Shown here: piece by piece, positions 13,601-24,128 of the stretch
Numbering within the stretch: position 1 is the first letter of the stretch
Layout of the letters: each line of letters starts with the position of its first letter
NCBI GenBank assembly: GCA_950295325.1
Contig: OX485808.1
Coordinates: 5,272,501-5,336,500 of the forward strand
Source of the DNA: Polytrichum commune
Lineage: Eukaryota; Streptophyta; Polytrichopsida; Polytrichales; Polytrichaceae
Length of the DNA: 64,000 nt
Direction of reading: 5' to 3'
Notes under the pieces: generated by a model
Seen by the model: only the letters and a program-made list of their open reading frames with translations
Databases searched by the model: none
What the model was told of the DNA's origin: nothing
Made by a program: the position numbers and the translations under genes

Positions 13601-13617
13601 TGCCCTGTTTCCTTCAT
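1635..13617 (-). CDS. ParB-like domain plus permuted DNA amino-methyltransferase-like protein
   Basis: Thirteen exons join with matching phases: 13617-13219, 13126-12902, 5802-5629, 5523-4955, 4877-4682, 4603-4406, 4316-4098, 4014-3773, 3687-3022, 2930-2586, 2502-2241, 2142-1953, 1851-1635 (about 1300 codons). The N-terminus is basic (PRKRRGR) and then acidic. A ParB/sulfiredoxin-type motif, FYVWEGNHRLTAW, lies near residues 404-416. After a middle region of unknown fold, exon 10 has LLLVDVPDN at the place of the catalytic DPPY motif, and exons 11-12 have MDWQCGTGASITACR followed by HIVALERD, the SAM-binding FxGxG region. The order catalytic then SAM-binding is the beta-class N6/N4 methylase order. 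DVPD instead of DPPY makes catalysis doubtful. Exon 4 has an in-frame TGA at 5200-5202, and exon 9 needs a one-base shift or an unseen short intron near 3545, so this copy may be broken. Joining exons 1-2 to exon 3 across the 7-kb repeat-filled intron rests on phase and the shared palindrome, and is less certain than the rest. Confidence 0.72.
1953..2502 (-). other. Methyltransferase SAM-binding exons (motif I)
   Basis: The exon pair 2502-2241 and 2142-1953 splits the glycine loop: IVMDWQCGTG on one side and ASITACR on the other, followed by HIVALERDSEIF, the usual Glu/Asp-ended strand that binds the SAM ribose. The preceding helix contains KSMEFLSIVIQTL, in the position of the RPxxLLxxLI helix of N6/N4 methylases. 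The exon junction is phase 1 with clean GT and AG ends. Confidence 0.75.
2523..2930 (-). other. Methyltransferase catalytic-motif exon (degenerate DPPY)
   Basis: The exon (2930-2586) encodes GIDLLLVDVPDN, then an acidic helix region and NGVLVIMHPDAPKMHDDI, which matches the motif IV strand and following strand of amino-methyltransferases. DVPD at 2861-2850 replaces the usual [DNS]PP[YFW]. The loss of the second proline and of the aromatic residue is seen directly. Loss of activity is inferred. Confidence 0.65.
5893..5912. repeat. Single GGATCC-centred 20-bp palindrome beside exon 3
   Basis: A perfect copy of ATCCCACGGATCCGTGGGAT stands about 90 bases upstream of the acceptor of exon 3 (minus strand). 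It is the same palindrome as in the array at 11.7-12.8 kb, which supports both lying in one intron. Confidence 0.85.
7815..7990. repeat. Partial CACTA-like MITE
   Basis: About 160 bases starting ACTAAATATGTTGATTAGTG are repeated almost exactly at 8804-8974. Multiple AACACTA or TAGTGTT motifs occur within. This copy lacks the right terminus. Confidence 0.6.
8803..9205. mobile_element. CACTA-like MITE, about 403 bp
   Basis: The left end CACTAAATATGTTGATTA is matched in inverse by the right end TAATCAACCTATTTAGTG (with one or two mismatches). The interior has repeated AACACTA-type subterminal motifs on both strands, as CACTA elements have. No 3-bp duplication could be matched, so the ends may be off by a few bases. 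No coding capacity. Confidence 0.55.
9389..9531. repeat. Left part of the GGATCC palindrome array (3 copies)
   Basis: Three copies at 9389-9408, 9452-9471 and 9512-9531, each with zero to three changes from ATCCCACGGATCCGTGGGAT. The array is split from its main part by the LTR-like element at 9553-11671. The unit sequence GTTAGCTCCGAT resumes after the insertion. Confidence 0.9.
9553..11671 (+). mobile_element. LTR-like element (probable solo LTR), 2.1 kb
   Basis: The element starts TGTGAGGCCAAA, ends TTTGGGCTCACA, and is flanked by the 5-bp duplication CCGAT (9548-9552 and 11672-11676). Comparing the interrupted palindrome-array unit with intact units confirms the empty site. TG...CA tips and a 5-bp duplication point to an LTR retrotransposon, most likely a solo LTR. 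It contains CCCAGCTCCTTCATAAA tandem repeats near 10.26-10.46 kb and a short conserved minus-strand frame. No gag or pol was seen. The intact duplication suggests it is younger than its host element. Confidence 0.75.
9756..9968 (-). other. Conserved short frame inside the LTR-like element
   Basis: A 70-codon frame whose centre reads ISLRACVAKAAGWTLE. The same core occurs at 23904-24128 and at about 53521-53694 in two other members of the element family, always in the same orientation relative to the element. The flanking residues vary. Function unknown; it may be a conserved structural segment instead of a protein. Confidence 0.4.
11701..12796. repeat. Main GGATCC palindrome array (17 copies)
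   Basis: Seventeen copies of ATCCCACGGATCCGTGGGAT or near variants, mostly 62-68 bases apart, starting at about 11701, 11765, 11828, 11893, 11957, 12021, 12085, 12149, 12213, 12277, 12341, 12405, 12469, 12533, 12597, 12661 and 12777. Spacers alternate between two types: one with GTTAGCTCCGATGTAAAAATG and one with GTCGGCATCGTTGCTCAACT. The array lies in intron 2 of the leftward gene, starting about 105 bases after the exon 2 donor. Each palindrome contains GATC and two CpG pairs. Confidence 0.95.
12902..13617 (-). other. N-terminal exons 1-2 of the leftward gene
   Basis: Exon 1 (13617-13219, 133 codons) starts at the first ATG (MKETGH) of the open frame. The longer frame reaches back to a GTG at 13695. 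It ends ...DPPADN before GTAAGTG. Exon 2 (13126-12902, 75 codons) ends ...LDDSQ before GTAAGGC. Both are phase 0, as is the acceptor of exon 3 at 5802. Content is Lys/Arg- and Ser/Glu-rich with possible nuclear localisation signals (PRKRRGR, KQKRR). No domain recognised. They could instead be the remnant of a separate gene. Confidence 0.55.
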
Positions 13618-14278
13618 GTGTGCGTCTCGATGCCCCACTAATGCCCGAACTTCTCTGCTCCTACACCAACTCTCATGCACACTAGCTACTCTCACGAGAT
13701 GCTCCTCCCGGAACTAATCGTACGTTCATGTCTCCCAAGCTAGTCCTCCGTATCCCTTTCCTTTGTATTTAATTTCTATCAAGCTATGTCATCGAATTAT
13801 ATTCCCGCGTTTAATAAAACGCGGTATCCGAGATTAGATCACTAACAACACTGACATCAGTTACTAATCTATTTCGAATTTGTCGATATATTTACGCATC
13901 TCTCCTGACAATGACGGCCTCCACAAATTTTCAAATTTATTATTTTTCCATAAAAGGTACATACACCTTTAGGGTTTAACTTCATCATTTCGGCATAGCA
14001 TATATTAGGTTATCAAGAATGAGTTATTTTTTAGTGCGTAGGAAAATTAGTCTATACTGACATGTATCATATTTGGTGGTCATAAAGTAATGACTATTAC
14101 TGGAGTACATTCTAATCCTACATGAAACAGGTTGTCTAGAATTGACATGAATAAATATTGACTATTAATTGATCTAATAAGTTGTCATATATTTGGGTAT
14201 TGGTGTCTACCCAAGGTGTATATAATACCCAATTATTGGTACCCTTTCCTTCATGTCATCTCATCATATTCTTCTCCA
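13618..14278. promoter_or_regulatory. Divergent promoter region between the two element genes
   Basis: About 660 bases separate the leftward start (13617) from the rightward small frame (14279). It holds a perfect hairpin, CCGCGTTT-AATA-AAACGCGG at 13805-13824, and a wider inverted pair AGATTAG...CTAATCT just to its right. Dual promoter function is inferred from layout only. Confidence 0.4.
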
Positions 14279-14716
14279 ATGGGTACTGACTCACGTCTCC
14301 CAAGCCTTGCTCCATTAGGTGCTCCTAGTTCATCTCAACTTCACACCACGTTGTCCATCGATGGTTCTGCAGACGTCAACAACATGAAGATTGCCAACCC
14401 ACCTGACTGCTCAGTTACTCCGGCGGTCGTCGTTCACACTCCTAAATCACAGACTCCATCTTTGCGGGCAGTTGATGCAACATTGATACAGAACAAATCT
14501 ACTTTCAAGATTCATGCCTATTCTAGAGCAGGGGTTATTAAACCTGGCACTTACTCTAGATCCATATTAAGGAGTGCCAAAGGTCAGAAACTCGATTGCG
14601 CAGGATGCACTGCAGTTCGTAGTTTAGGGATTGACCATTGTCATAAACATGACGGTGAGAAATATGGCAAAGGGCCCCATATGGAAAATGCCCCATTTTC
14701 GTCTGGCACTCCATGA
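14279..14716 (+). CDS. Small Cys/His-containing ORF upstream of the transposase
   Basis: The frame starts at an ATG at 14279 (MGTDSRLP) and runs to a stop at 14716, about 145 residues. The C-terminal part has LDCAGCTAVRSLGIDHCHKH, a CxxC...CxH pattern that could bind zinc. The N-terminal part is Ser/Pro/Thr-rich. No relative is recognised. It lies 160 bases before the transposase start and reads the same way, so it may be a first exon or a small accessory protein. The matching region of the second element lies outside the window. Confidence 0.4.
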   Translation: MGTDSRLPSLAPLGAPSSSQLHTTLSIDGSADVNNMKIANPPDCSVTPAVVVHTPKSQTPSLRAVDATLIQNKSTFKIHAYSRAGVIKPGTYSRSILRSAKGQKLDCAGCTAVRSLGIDHCHKHDGEKYGKGPHMENAPFSSGTP

Positions 14717-17700
14717 TTCTTAATATTTCCCATAATTAACCAAACATTTTCTGACTACATCCTGTACATGTCTGGGATGTCCAACGATTTCATCAACCTC
14801 TCATGTATATATCCCATTATGTTTTTTCAATCCCCCTTTTGCAAATGCATTCAAATAGCTTTGTCAAATTGTTTCTCAATGTCTTCCGCTGCTGTCCAAG
14901 CTCCACTCTTTGATGCCATCGAACTTGTTTCTCCTGGATCTCTTATCCCTACATGCATACCTACTGGCCCTGATGGAACCGTTGATCTCACTCCCCAGTG
15001 GCTATCCATTCGTTATGGTTTCGATGCTGATAGCTTGTGGTTAGAGACAGATGTTGTCAATCCGGAAACTCGAAATGTCCTTTATTCCTTATACGTCCAG
15101 CCTGTAACGTTAGAGAATAATGCTCACGTTTGGAAACTCAAGCCCGGAAGGTATCGTGTCTTTGGCTTGTCGGAGTCCATGAACGCTTCTACAGTCCTAC
15201 TCACTCCTCACAGTTCCTCCACATTGTGCACTGAAGCCCCCTTACTGTCTCGTGTCAAGATCGAACCAGGTCTCCGCGTTAGCATCGATTTGATCGATTC
15301 TTCTGATGATGAGGGGAGGCCTTCCCATCCATCAATCCGGTCTAGTGCTAAGCATCCATCTCCCTCCTCTTCTCAAGATTCACGTAGGACTACTCCTTTC
15401 CTTATACCTTCGCAAACTACTAAACTGATAAACATTCTTCCCTCCCTTCCTTTCCTGGGTAGTATGCCTGGAAGCAAGTCAGTCCTTAAAAAACTGAACT
15501 ATGATTCCATCCGTACTGAGAACGTAGATTTCTTGCCACCGTCGTTCAATGGGGATGTAATCTTCATTCTTCCTCCCACCCTTCCATCTGCCGTCCAGAA
15601 GAATGCTAAATGTATGGAAGGTATGGACAAACGTTACGATGGCCATATGTGGACAAAGACTATGACTACTAACATCAGTAACACGTTGGGGCTGTCATTC
15701 CGGTCGTCTAACTGTGTAGGTCATCTTCAATGCCACAATCCCAAATGTGGGTTTCTGCAGCGGCCTGAACGCGCATCTGGAGTGAACGAGGTCGAGTTCG
15801 AAGGTTCTTCCAAAGATGCCTTCCCTGTTGCAGACGCTCCACCTCCAACTTCAACAATAGTCTGTAAGATTTGTAAAGGACCTCCTTTTTGTGTAGCCTC
15901 TTGTGATGCAAAAATCTTCTACATTTTTGGAGATGATACGCAAGAGCGTGCTTGCGTCCATGTAGGCAACCATAAACATCCTGTCAAGGTAGGAGACTAT
16001 AGGGGCACGCGGAAGATAATAGACGATTTGATCGAACAACATGTTGAGCGCAACCCGCAAGCTACCATTTCCAAAATAGTCTTGGAAACTAGCAAGGATG
16101 TTTTAGGTAACGTCTTGCTCCGCGAAGAAGACGACCCTCCCACCTTACTTTCTCTGGAACAGCTAGAGCCTATCTTCTAATGCTGCAAGGAGCTCAATGT
16201 AAGCCCAAATCCCCCTCACCCTTCGATTGTGTCCTAGTCCGGGTGAGGGTTCATGGACTACATTCAAATATGCAAGTAACAATTGCACCCAAGAAAAGAG
16301 GATTGGAAGAAGTGGTGTGTATAACACCTTTCTTTTTTTAAACATACAAGCATTAACAAATGCTCAAGCACGGTACATGGTTCAATGCCTACTACTTAAC
16401 TAAGTCCTTCCCTCATGCTAGCTTACATTTACAATCCTTCCACAAGAAGAGACTGCTACTCCTCCCCTACATCACCCTCCTGTTGTGTTTTCCCCCTCTT
16501 TGGTAGCACCCCCGCTGGTCTCCAGACTTCCTTGCCCAAGCCTTCCTGAGCAACTTGAACCCCCACCCTGCAATTGCCGTTGATGACAATGGTGCCGCAG
16601 TCCCTGCACCTCCCACCTCCTTCGCAGAACGGCCGAGTCTTGCAATTACGTGTTGAAGGTTAGTGGTACCTGCAGCAATCTAATTCCCTCGGCCCCTAGA
16701 AGGTCCACATCAATTCCTCCTCGGTGCTAGAGCGCTATCAGATGGTATGCCCGCATGCCATGGTAGCAACTACCATTGCATACGACCACTTTGTTTTAAC
16801 ACGCTAAAATATGGGCGAGGATCACAACACAATCTAACCCTTGAATCATAACCCTTTTGGAAGAAAAAAATGAGATAGAATACCTTTTATTTAGTCGAGA
16901 CACCACCATTTCACTCTGAAACGGCTCCCCCGGTGCCGTCAGTAAGCCCTCGAGCTTGATGGACTTCGGTGCGGCAGGAACATGTTAGAACCTCTGCAAC
17001 TTGTCTACTCCGAGATCCTTTCTACAGCAGTAATGAGTGAATCACATAAAATTTGCTTACTGCATGAATGGCTTCACAGAGGCATGGCGACCGGACACTC
17101 TACACCCCGATCCCCTACTAAGCTAAATGTTTTGACTTGAGATTTCACAGATATAGTGCCACGCCACCCTTAATACCCCCACATGTCGGCGCTCTGACTC
17201 CTAAGGTGGCAACTGCAATGTTCTGCGGGGATGTCTATTCACCTCTTCCTCGTTTCAGGGGCTGCGAGTATGCGCTGTGCAACGACAAGAGGGTAACCTG
17301 ATTGATGATCAACCTTGAGATCGAATTAAGTGCAACTTGGAATCAGCAGTTCCCACAGAAGTCTAGCGGCACCATCTGCGGAATGCGTTATCCTGGACCC
17401 TTAGTTCGTGTTCTAGCTACATTCCTACTCTCGTTACGCCTCGTCAATGGACCCCTGCCAGTGTCTAATTCCCCTTCCGCAGACCAAGCTCGCGCAACCT
17501 TGAAGAATTCCGCCTGAGGTCCTTACTGACCCTTGCCTACCGTGTCTTCATTAGTGACCTCTCATCCTTGCCGCCAACCTCACTCCACTAATGGAAGCCA
17601 TCTCAAAGAAAACTAAACTGGGCACATAGCGATAACGCCGCAATCCCCCACCTTTTTAAGTGAGAAGGGTGAATCCTGATTCATCCTTGCCACTTCCTGT

Positions 17701-18321
17701 TGACACTACTGACCCCGGTGACTCTTCCCGTCAGGATTGCTCCCGCATCTCTCGCCCTTACTTGTTCTTCTTTTCCTCTTCTTTGTTCTTTATTTTTCTT
17801 TGTTTTCTGTATCACGAAATAATGAATCTGACTTAGAGAGTTTGCAACCAGGAGGATCGAGGCCTGCTTATCTGTATCCGGCTCCCCAGTATGAGAGTTA
17901 GCCTCCACCCTTGACACCCAGGTGCAAATCAGTGGGAGGGCGGCTCTCGTCACAGCTCTCCCTGACCACCGCTTGTCGACTCCCGTCTCCTTTTTCCTTA
18001 GCAGCTTCCGAAGTCTGTACTTCGGCCGATCTTGGCCGTGCGCCTTCGCTTGATTGTGCCTCTGCCGCTGGTGCTCCCACTCGCTCAATCCTTCGTTTTG
18101 TGCAAGCGACACATACGCATCTTTCTGTTCTAGTTCCCCTTGTCTCTTCCCGCCATGATCCCGTCTCCTAACCCTACATCTACCACTTCTCGCAATTCCC
18201 CAACGATTAAAACAAGTCTGTTAAGGCGCGTCCGAACTCCACTTCCACAGCGGAGCATGGCTTCCTCATGATCTCACTGCTCTCCTTCTCCTCTCTCCTT
18301 GCATCACTCCTCAATGAGGCA

Positions 18322-18450
18322 GGGCTTCGCCCCCTCTTTTCCCTCTCTCTCCTCCTCTTCTCCTACATGTGCATCAAATCCCAACGGAGCAGGGCTTCGC
18401 CCTCCTTCCTTTCTCTCCCATTCTACTTGCATTTTGGCAGGGCTTCGCCC
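18322..18450. repeat. Three GGGCTTCGCCC mini-hairpins
   Basis: The motif occurs at 18322-18332, 18392-18402 and 18440-18450, each preceded by CA or A. A fourth copy is at 26913-26923 in the related element. GGGC-TTC-GCCC can form a tight hairpin. Confidence 0.6.
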
Positions 18451-18829
18451 TCTTGACCTTCTCCCTCTCTCCTCTACCTCTGAAAAAACTTGCATAATGA
18501 GCTCCTTGCCTCTACCTCCGGAGACCCCTCCAACCTCTACCTTTTTTCCCGGGTTGCCCGGCATCTTTCGGGCCGCCCGAGAGAAAAATGGGTCAAGACC
18601 TTTTCTTTTGGCCTCTCCTCCTTCCAAACCCACTTTCCCTTTTCTTCCATTGACTTCTTCTCCCCCTAGCCTCATAGATAAATAAAACTCATAGATAGAT
18701 AGATAGATAGATAGATAATTAGATACGATAAAAGTAACCCACCATAGTTGTTACCAAGTAATCACGCTCGCGTTGTGGTATAAGTTGTGAGTCGTTATGG
18801 TTGTGGTCACCAAGTCATGTTTCCTCGGT

Positions 18830-18890
18830 TGGTTGAGGGAGGGAATTTGTACGACACTTTAAACGGTCCGGGTTCGACTCCCGTCGAGTT
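18830..18890 (+). other. tRNA-like Pol III promoter motif (possible SINE head)
   Basis: GGTTCGACTCC at 18871-18881 fits the B-box consensus GGTTCGANNCC, and TGGTTGAGGG about 40 bases upstream loosely fits an A-box. No full cloverleaf was drawn and no poly-A or T tail bounds it, so a SINE or tRNA relic is only a possibility. Confidence 0.25.
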
Positions 18891-19653
18891 CGTGTGATCG
18901 TTTCATGTGTTACACATGACTTGGCTAGTGATTTCTAGGCAGGAAATTAATATCCAACCAACCGGCTCTTACCCATCCTCCTGAGCTATCCGTGTAAATA
19001 TCATTCAATAAATAACGGTCACCATCATGACCCCCTCCTCTTATTCTATTGGTTTTTCTTGGTCCTTTTAAGCATGCTTTTACTAGACTCCCCATGAAAC
19101 GCTTATGCATTATTCCCCTTTAGTCCCCTAAGGTTAATTTCTCTCCAAGTTCCTAATCATTTTTTTTTTAGCCTAATTCCACCAAGATATTTAACACCTT
19201 ACCTTTCCCATCACCTACTAGTTCTATCAACCATGGAATCGACGTGTTAGCCATGTTTTTTGCGATTAAGGATTAATGTGAGTACGATTTTGGGCTCACA
19301 CTCAACTCCCCTAACTTAAAAAACCGTGTCTACAGTTTCAAGTATCTACGCAGATATGGCGTTCTTGATGGCATCACTAAGCTTAGAGGGCTTAGCAACT
19401 GGGCCTACGTGCAACGAAACATGTTTCTAGGCCAAGGTGACGACTCCGACAAGGTCTTCATATTCAAGATGTCCGAGGTGGGACCTGGCAGTGGTGTTGA
19501 CCTTGTCCGCCGAATGCAACCTAGCGGCGATTTAGAGCACTCATGGATGATGTTTGACCATGTCAAATGAGTTGCCAATTGGACCACCATGGCATGCCAC
19601 GTGTACGACTCCTCTTACCAACGTGTACTCACCATTGCTTGCTGTGATTTCCA

Positions 19654-20150
19654 CACGGGTAGATCACTCTAAGGCATTTTTGTGCACCACGTGCGGCTGG
19701 GGGTTATTTGTTTTGGGGCTATTTACCTTCAAGGGTTGAATTAAACCTCCCTATAATTACTTAAATTTCAAAAATGGCCCATTTGTTTGCACCCTTTCAT
19801 TACTTATATTGTCCAAGTCATTGCAATTTTTTGTACTCTATATTCCTTTTAATTCATTTTTGGATAGATGGAAATCCCAATTATCATCTATTCCCGTGAG
19901 TCCTAAACCCATTTACATACCATACTAAACATACCTTCTAGGATTCTTATCTTTAGCCCCTATATTAATTTTACAAAAAAATAATGGCCCACGTTTTATG
20001 TTCATCTAACTTCTTTATAATGGGATTGTCTACATTTAATGGCCCCTTCATTATTTGGAATTCCTTTATAATTTTTATTTCAAATGATTTTAATCCTCTC
20101 TATATTATGCCGCACGTCGTTTTTAAAATGCACTAAGTGATCTACCCGTG
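19654..20150. mobile_element. hAT-type MITE, copy 1 (497 bp)
   Basis: Terminal inverted repeats start CACGGGTAGATCAC; the right end reads GTGATCTACCCGTG. The 8-bp duplication GATTTCCA (19646-19653 and 20151-20158) is perfect, which fits the hAT superfamily. It splits the transposase codons CCDF and QSED. A second copy at 57158-57710 is highly similar and carries an extra internal segment of about 52 bases. No coding capacity. Confidence 0.9.
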
Positions 20151-21810
20151 GATTTCCAGTCTGAGGACAAAGATGCTCAACTCGTGTTCTGGAAGAACCT
20201 TAACCACGTCATGGGTAGGCATGGAATACACAAGCCGTAGTTCAAAGGTTTCATGGCGGATAGTGCTCAAGCCAATTGGAACGCTGTGCGTATCATATAC
20301 GGATCCGGAGACCCAAAGATACCCATGGAAGGCCGCGAGCGAACGTGTTATTTCCATTGGGCGCAATCCCTACAAAAACACACCAAACAATACATCGTGC
20401 ACGAATTGCAAGATCAACACAAGAAATTGTGTATGCAGTACAAAGATGCACAGTCTGTGGCAGAGGCTGAAACACGTTATTTGGCAATCAAAGCCTGGTG
20501 GACATCTTCGGATGCCACCTCTGACGCAGGCCTCCACCATTTGAACCATTGGCTTGCGTTTTGGCATTTCCGATACAGGCAGTGGGGTGGTTTCATGGAA
20601 CTGGTAAGTGTACACTCTTTCATTCAAATTATTCAATTATTTAAGTTTGCATTTTTTTCTCTGCGTCTAATGTAGTATCTAAACAATATTAAATCTTTTG
20701 CTTTTAAATGGCATGGCCCACCACGACTCCTCCTTGCTCACTTGAGTTTCCGAACATTTCTTAACCAGTTGCCTTCATACAGGAGAAGAAACTTTCTCCG
20801 GATGAACTAGCTGAAATGCCCTCTTGCAACCTTGCTGAGACCGTTCACAACAAATGGTTGCAAGCGTCCGGCAATAGGGGTGGCGATCTCTACGTAGCAG
20901 CGGTCGACGATTACGTTAGAGCATTCCTGCAAGTGGTGGGGTACTATCAATACCTCAAAGGTGGAGCGGTAGGCTCTGGACCCTTGAGAGAAGAACTTCG
21001 ACTTCGGACAGCCCAACGCCGAGCTCACCGAACCGGGGATCCGACTACCCTGAACGCAGCCGTCTTGAACATGCCCGGAGCCGAAGATTTTTGTACTCGA
21101 GACGCACACCTCGAAGGAGCTGAGGTTTTTGGGTCGAGGAAACGGAAGCCGGATCTTCCCCTTGGCGCCGAAGAAGAAACTCATAGGCCAGACACTGTTA
21201 ATTTTTCACGTCCTCGAGTGGGTCGGAGGGTGACACATGCTCGTGCTCAAAATCTGAGTACCATCCAGGAGGAAGTTCAAGTGGAAGTAGAACGCCCAAC
21301 ACAGCCCCCTGCCTCAACTGGCATAGATATTGGACGGGTGACGGCCGTGGAGGAGACTCGTGTGAATGAGAAGCTATGGCACATTGCCCGACTTAATAAG
21401 GTTTCTGCGAAGGCTTGTTGGGCGCAGATGGTTGTCACTCGAAAGAAGTGTACATCCCGTATCGTCCAAAACGGGAAGAGCACCCCAGCTCCCACATACA
21501 CTGGCCTTTGGACCCACCCTCAAAAAGGTAACCAGAAGGTGGTGGAGCAGTTTTTTTTCTGTGCTGACGATATTGAGAGGTGTGTGAAGGGGCATCGTCG
21601 ACGATGGATAGAGCCATTTTCGGATTACGAGGAACGACCTCCCATCCCGTCGGTTTGGCCTGTGAAGATAGGGACCAATCTCACACGTTCCGAGATTGAA
21701 GCGTTGGAGAACGCGGGATTTCAACTTCCCCAAAAGCAAAGCGTTCCTATGAGCCTGTGAGGCCAAAGCCACCCCCCTTAAGCGCCCTAGTCCGGGTGAT
21801 GGTTTTGATA

Positions 21811-23844
21811 TAGTCTAACCTTGATAATGTCACCCTTGTTAATGGGACACCTTGATACTGTCACCTAAAAGTTTGAAACCGATTTTCTTAGTGTAAAACT
21901 CCCTCGTTATTATCCCTATCACCTTTGTTAATGTCACTATTTTTTTCCAAAATCCGTAGTGTAAATGTGATAATATCAAATATGGATGGATTGTATGTGA
22001 TGGTTGGATGGACATATTGTAGTAGCCAAAAGGGTCATGAGCCACCCCTGTGATAAATGCAATGTTATTCAAAGGGTCATGAGCCACCTCTGTGCACCAA
22101 CCCTGAACGGTGCTGTCTATACACGTCACTCAAAGGTGTTGTCTTTGATGGCGTTGCCAAGACTTCTTGGCCTCTATGCACCCCACCTTCCGTCACATGT
22201 GTTCACCTATGTGTCTTTGAGGGTTTCAGCTTGTGTGAAGTAATTTAGGATGTTAAGTTCTACGGTTTAGCTGAGCTGGTACAGAGTAGTGTCGACTTAA
22301 GCTAAATTAGTTCAATTGGTTTGCAATGTAGAAATCTCAAGATATGTGGCACGGTCTTCACTGTTTCTATAGTCAATAGTCGCATAGGAGAATCTAGTAA
22401 GATCCTGAAGACATCTTCAATTTTGATGAGACAGGTTTGTATTATAAAGCCTCTCCTTGCAAGACTTTGAATATTGGGAAGGCAAAAGGAAATAAAAAGA
22501 AGAAGGACCGTGTGACATTGGGGCTTTGCACTAATATCTCAGGGAAGGAGCGATTGAAGCTTGTTTTCATTCACAAATCAACACGTCCCAGATGCTTTCC
22601 TCGGAAGTTTGATCCAAATAGTATAGTACACTATTATTCTAACAATTCAGCCTGGATGAATGGTGATGCTTTTACACATTGGGTGAAGAGTGAGAACCGA
22701 AGAATGGCATTGCAAGATAGAAAAAATTGCATTATTATGGATAATGCAGGAAGCCATGATATTCATGGTGAGGTCAAAAAAGTTATAGATGGATTTAATG
22801 CTTTTGTACTCTCCCATATCACTATATTGTTTCTTCCACCAAATGTGACTTTAGTTGTTCAGCCTTTGGATCAAGGAGTGATTGCAGCATTCAAAATGTG
22901 CTATAAACGCAAGCTTGTTGCCTGGACTTTGCAACAAATTGATAACTCAAATGAAGATTTGGGGAAACTGAATGTTGATCTATTTCAAGCAATGCTATGG
23001 TGTGTGGCGGCATGGCATGAATTAGATGATCAAACCATTAGAAATTGTTGGAGAAAGTCTGCCATATTGCCTGCAGCGTGGAATGCAGATATCAACAATT
23101 CTGATGAACGTATGAAGTCCAAAATGGAGGAAGCAGCTTTGGAATTGGGCAATCTCATCGCCGCATTGAATTTGGGTTTGGATGTTGAAGGCAAGCCTAT
23201 AGAAAAGCTTAGTCCTTTAGAGTACATAAACATGGAAGGTGAAGATGATTTTGAGGTGGAATATTCTACTGAGGAGCTTGTGCAATTAGTGCAAGATGGC
23301 GAACATGTACTTGATTCCATGGAAGAAGACCCATTGATTGTTAATAGCAATGATGATGAGTCTAAAGTAGTGAAGCTAAGCGATGCACAAAAATATGCTA
23401 AAGATGTTTTGAATTTTATGGCTAGCCAAGGTTCTCAGATTTTCAACACTCATGAGTTGTTAGGAATGGAAAACATCCATGACAAACTCATTAGAATTGG
23501 TGTTGGACATTTAACATCACTAAAACAATGTGACATTAGAAGCTTCTTTGTCTCTAGTGAGAGGTCTTTACCTGATCTCAATGACACATTGTGATGTGCT
23601 CATGTTGTTATTCACAATTTTGAATTATATTTTACATTCAAAAACATTGAAGTCTTGTGTTTGTTTTTTTTTTTTTTTTTTTTTTTTTTACATTGTAATT
23701 TCATTTTGATTTTCTACCTTTTTTTTTTGATAATATCACATTATGCACAAATCTTCAAAATGTGACATTATCAAATATGTCACACCTTGTTTATATCACA
23801 CTTTATGGTGAAACGGATGGTGTGATATTATCAAGGTTAGACTG
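21811..23844 (+). mobile_element. pogo/Tigger-like DNA transposon (2.0 kb)
   Basis: The ends are inverted: (T/C)AGTCTAACCTTGATAAT on the left and its complement on the right, each followed by GTCAC or ATCAC. They are flanked by TA (21809-21810 and 23845-23846), the Tc1/mariner-pogo target. It carries a DDE_1-type transposase and a 27-base T run near 23663-23689. It lies nested in the LTR-like element, so it is the younger of the two. Confidence 0.88.
22400..23594 (+). CDS. pogo-like DDE_1 transposase, N-terminally truncated
   Basis: The frame opens just after a stop at about 22398 and reads DPEDIFNFDETGLYYK, then IIMDNAGSHD, then FLPPNVTLVVQPLDQGVI; these carry the three catalytic Asp residues of pogo/Tigger transposases. 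The first ATG in the track (22437) is already downstream of the first Asp. The CENP-B-type helix-turn-helix DNA-binding domain expected upstream was not found between 21811 and 22400. So this protein would be inactive for DNA binding, or its N-terminal exon is unrecognised. The C-terminal tail is acidic. Confidence 0.8.
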
Positions 23845-23903
23845 TAATCACATGTATTGTTTGTGTATTGAAAATACACCCTTCACATCCCAAGGCATTC
23901 ATG

Positions 23904-24128
23904 TCATTTTAAATCACTTTGTTTATTAATGGTAGCCTCTTGACTTGTAGTCGAATTGGCCTTCTCAAGGGTCCAACCGGCGGCCTTGGCAACACAAGCT
24001 CTCAAAGATATTCTCCCTTGGCCTTTGATTATCCTCTTCTTCACTCTTCCATTACTAGAGTCTTCCACTTTCTCCATCTGCCTAACCTCCTTTGTCTCGC
24101 CACCGCGGATGTCCTCCACCTTCTCCAT
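23904..24128 (-). other. Conserved short frame in the 6.5-kb LTR-like element
   Basis: Contains SLRACVAKAAGWTLEKAN, matching the frames at 9756-9968 and 53521-53694. It precedes that core with VEDSSNGRVKKRIIKG, also partly shared with the copy near 53.5 kb. Function unknown. Confidence 0.4.

Larger units (their letters stand above)
16198..19300 (+). mobile_element. LTR-like element, 3.1 kb, inside the transposase gene
   Basis: It begins TGTAAGCCCAAA, ends TTTGGGCTCACA, and is flanked by CTCAA on both sides (16193-16197 and 19301-19305). Excising it joins ELN to SPNLKNRV, matching the sister transposase. It is a more divergent member of the family at 9553, 21756 and 51600. Inside are GGGCTTCGCCC hairpins, a (GATA)n tract near 18690-18717 and a tRNA-like B-box at 18871. 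No gag-pol seen; probably a solo LTR or a non-autonomous relative. Confidence 0.72.

Noticed and set aside
12902-13617. A separate third gene
   Set aside because: Exon phases and the shared GGATCC palindrome at 5893 favour it being the 5' part of the gene ending at 1635, although this is not proven.
18830-18890. A functional tRNA gene
   Set aside because: Only the B-box is convincing; no acceptor stem or anticodon arm could be paired.
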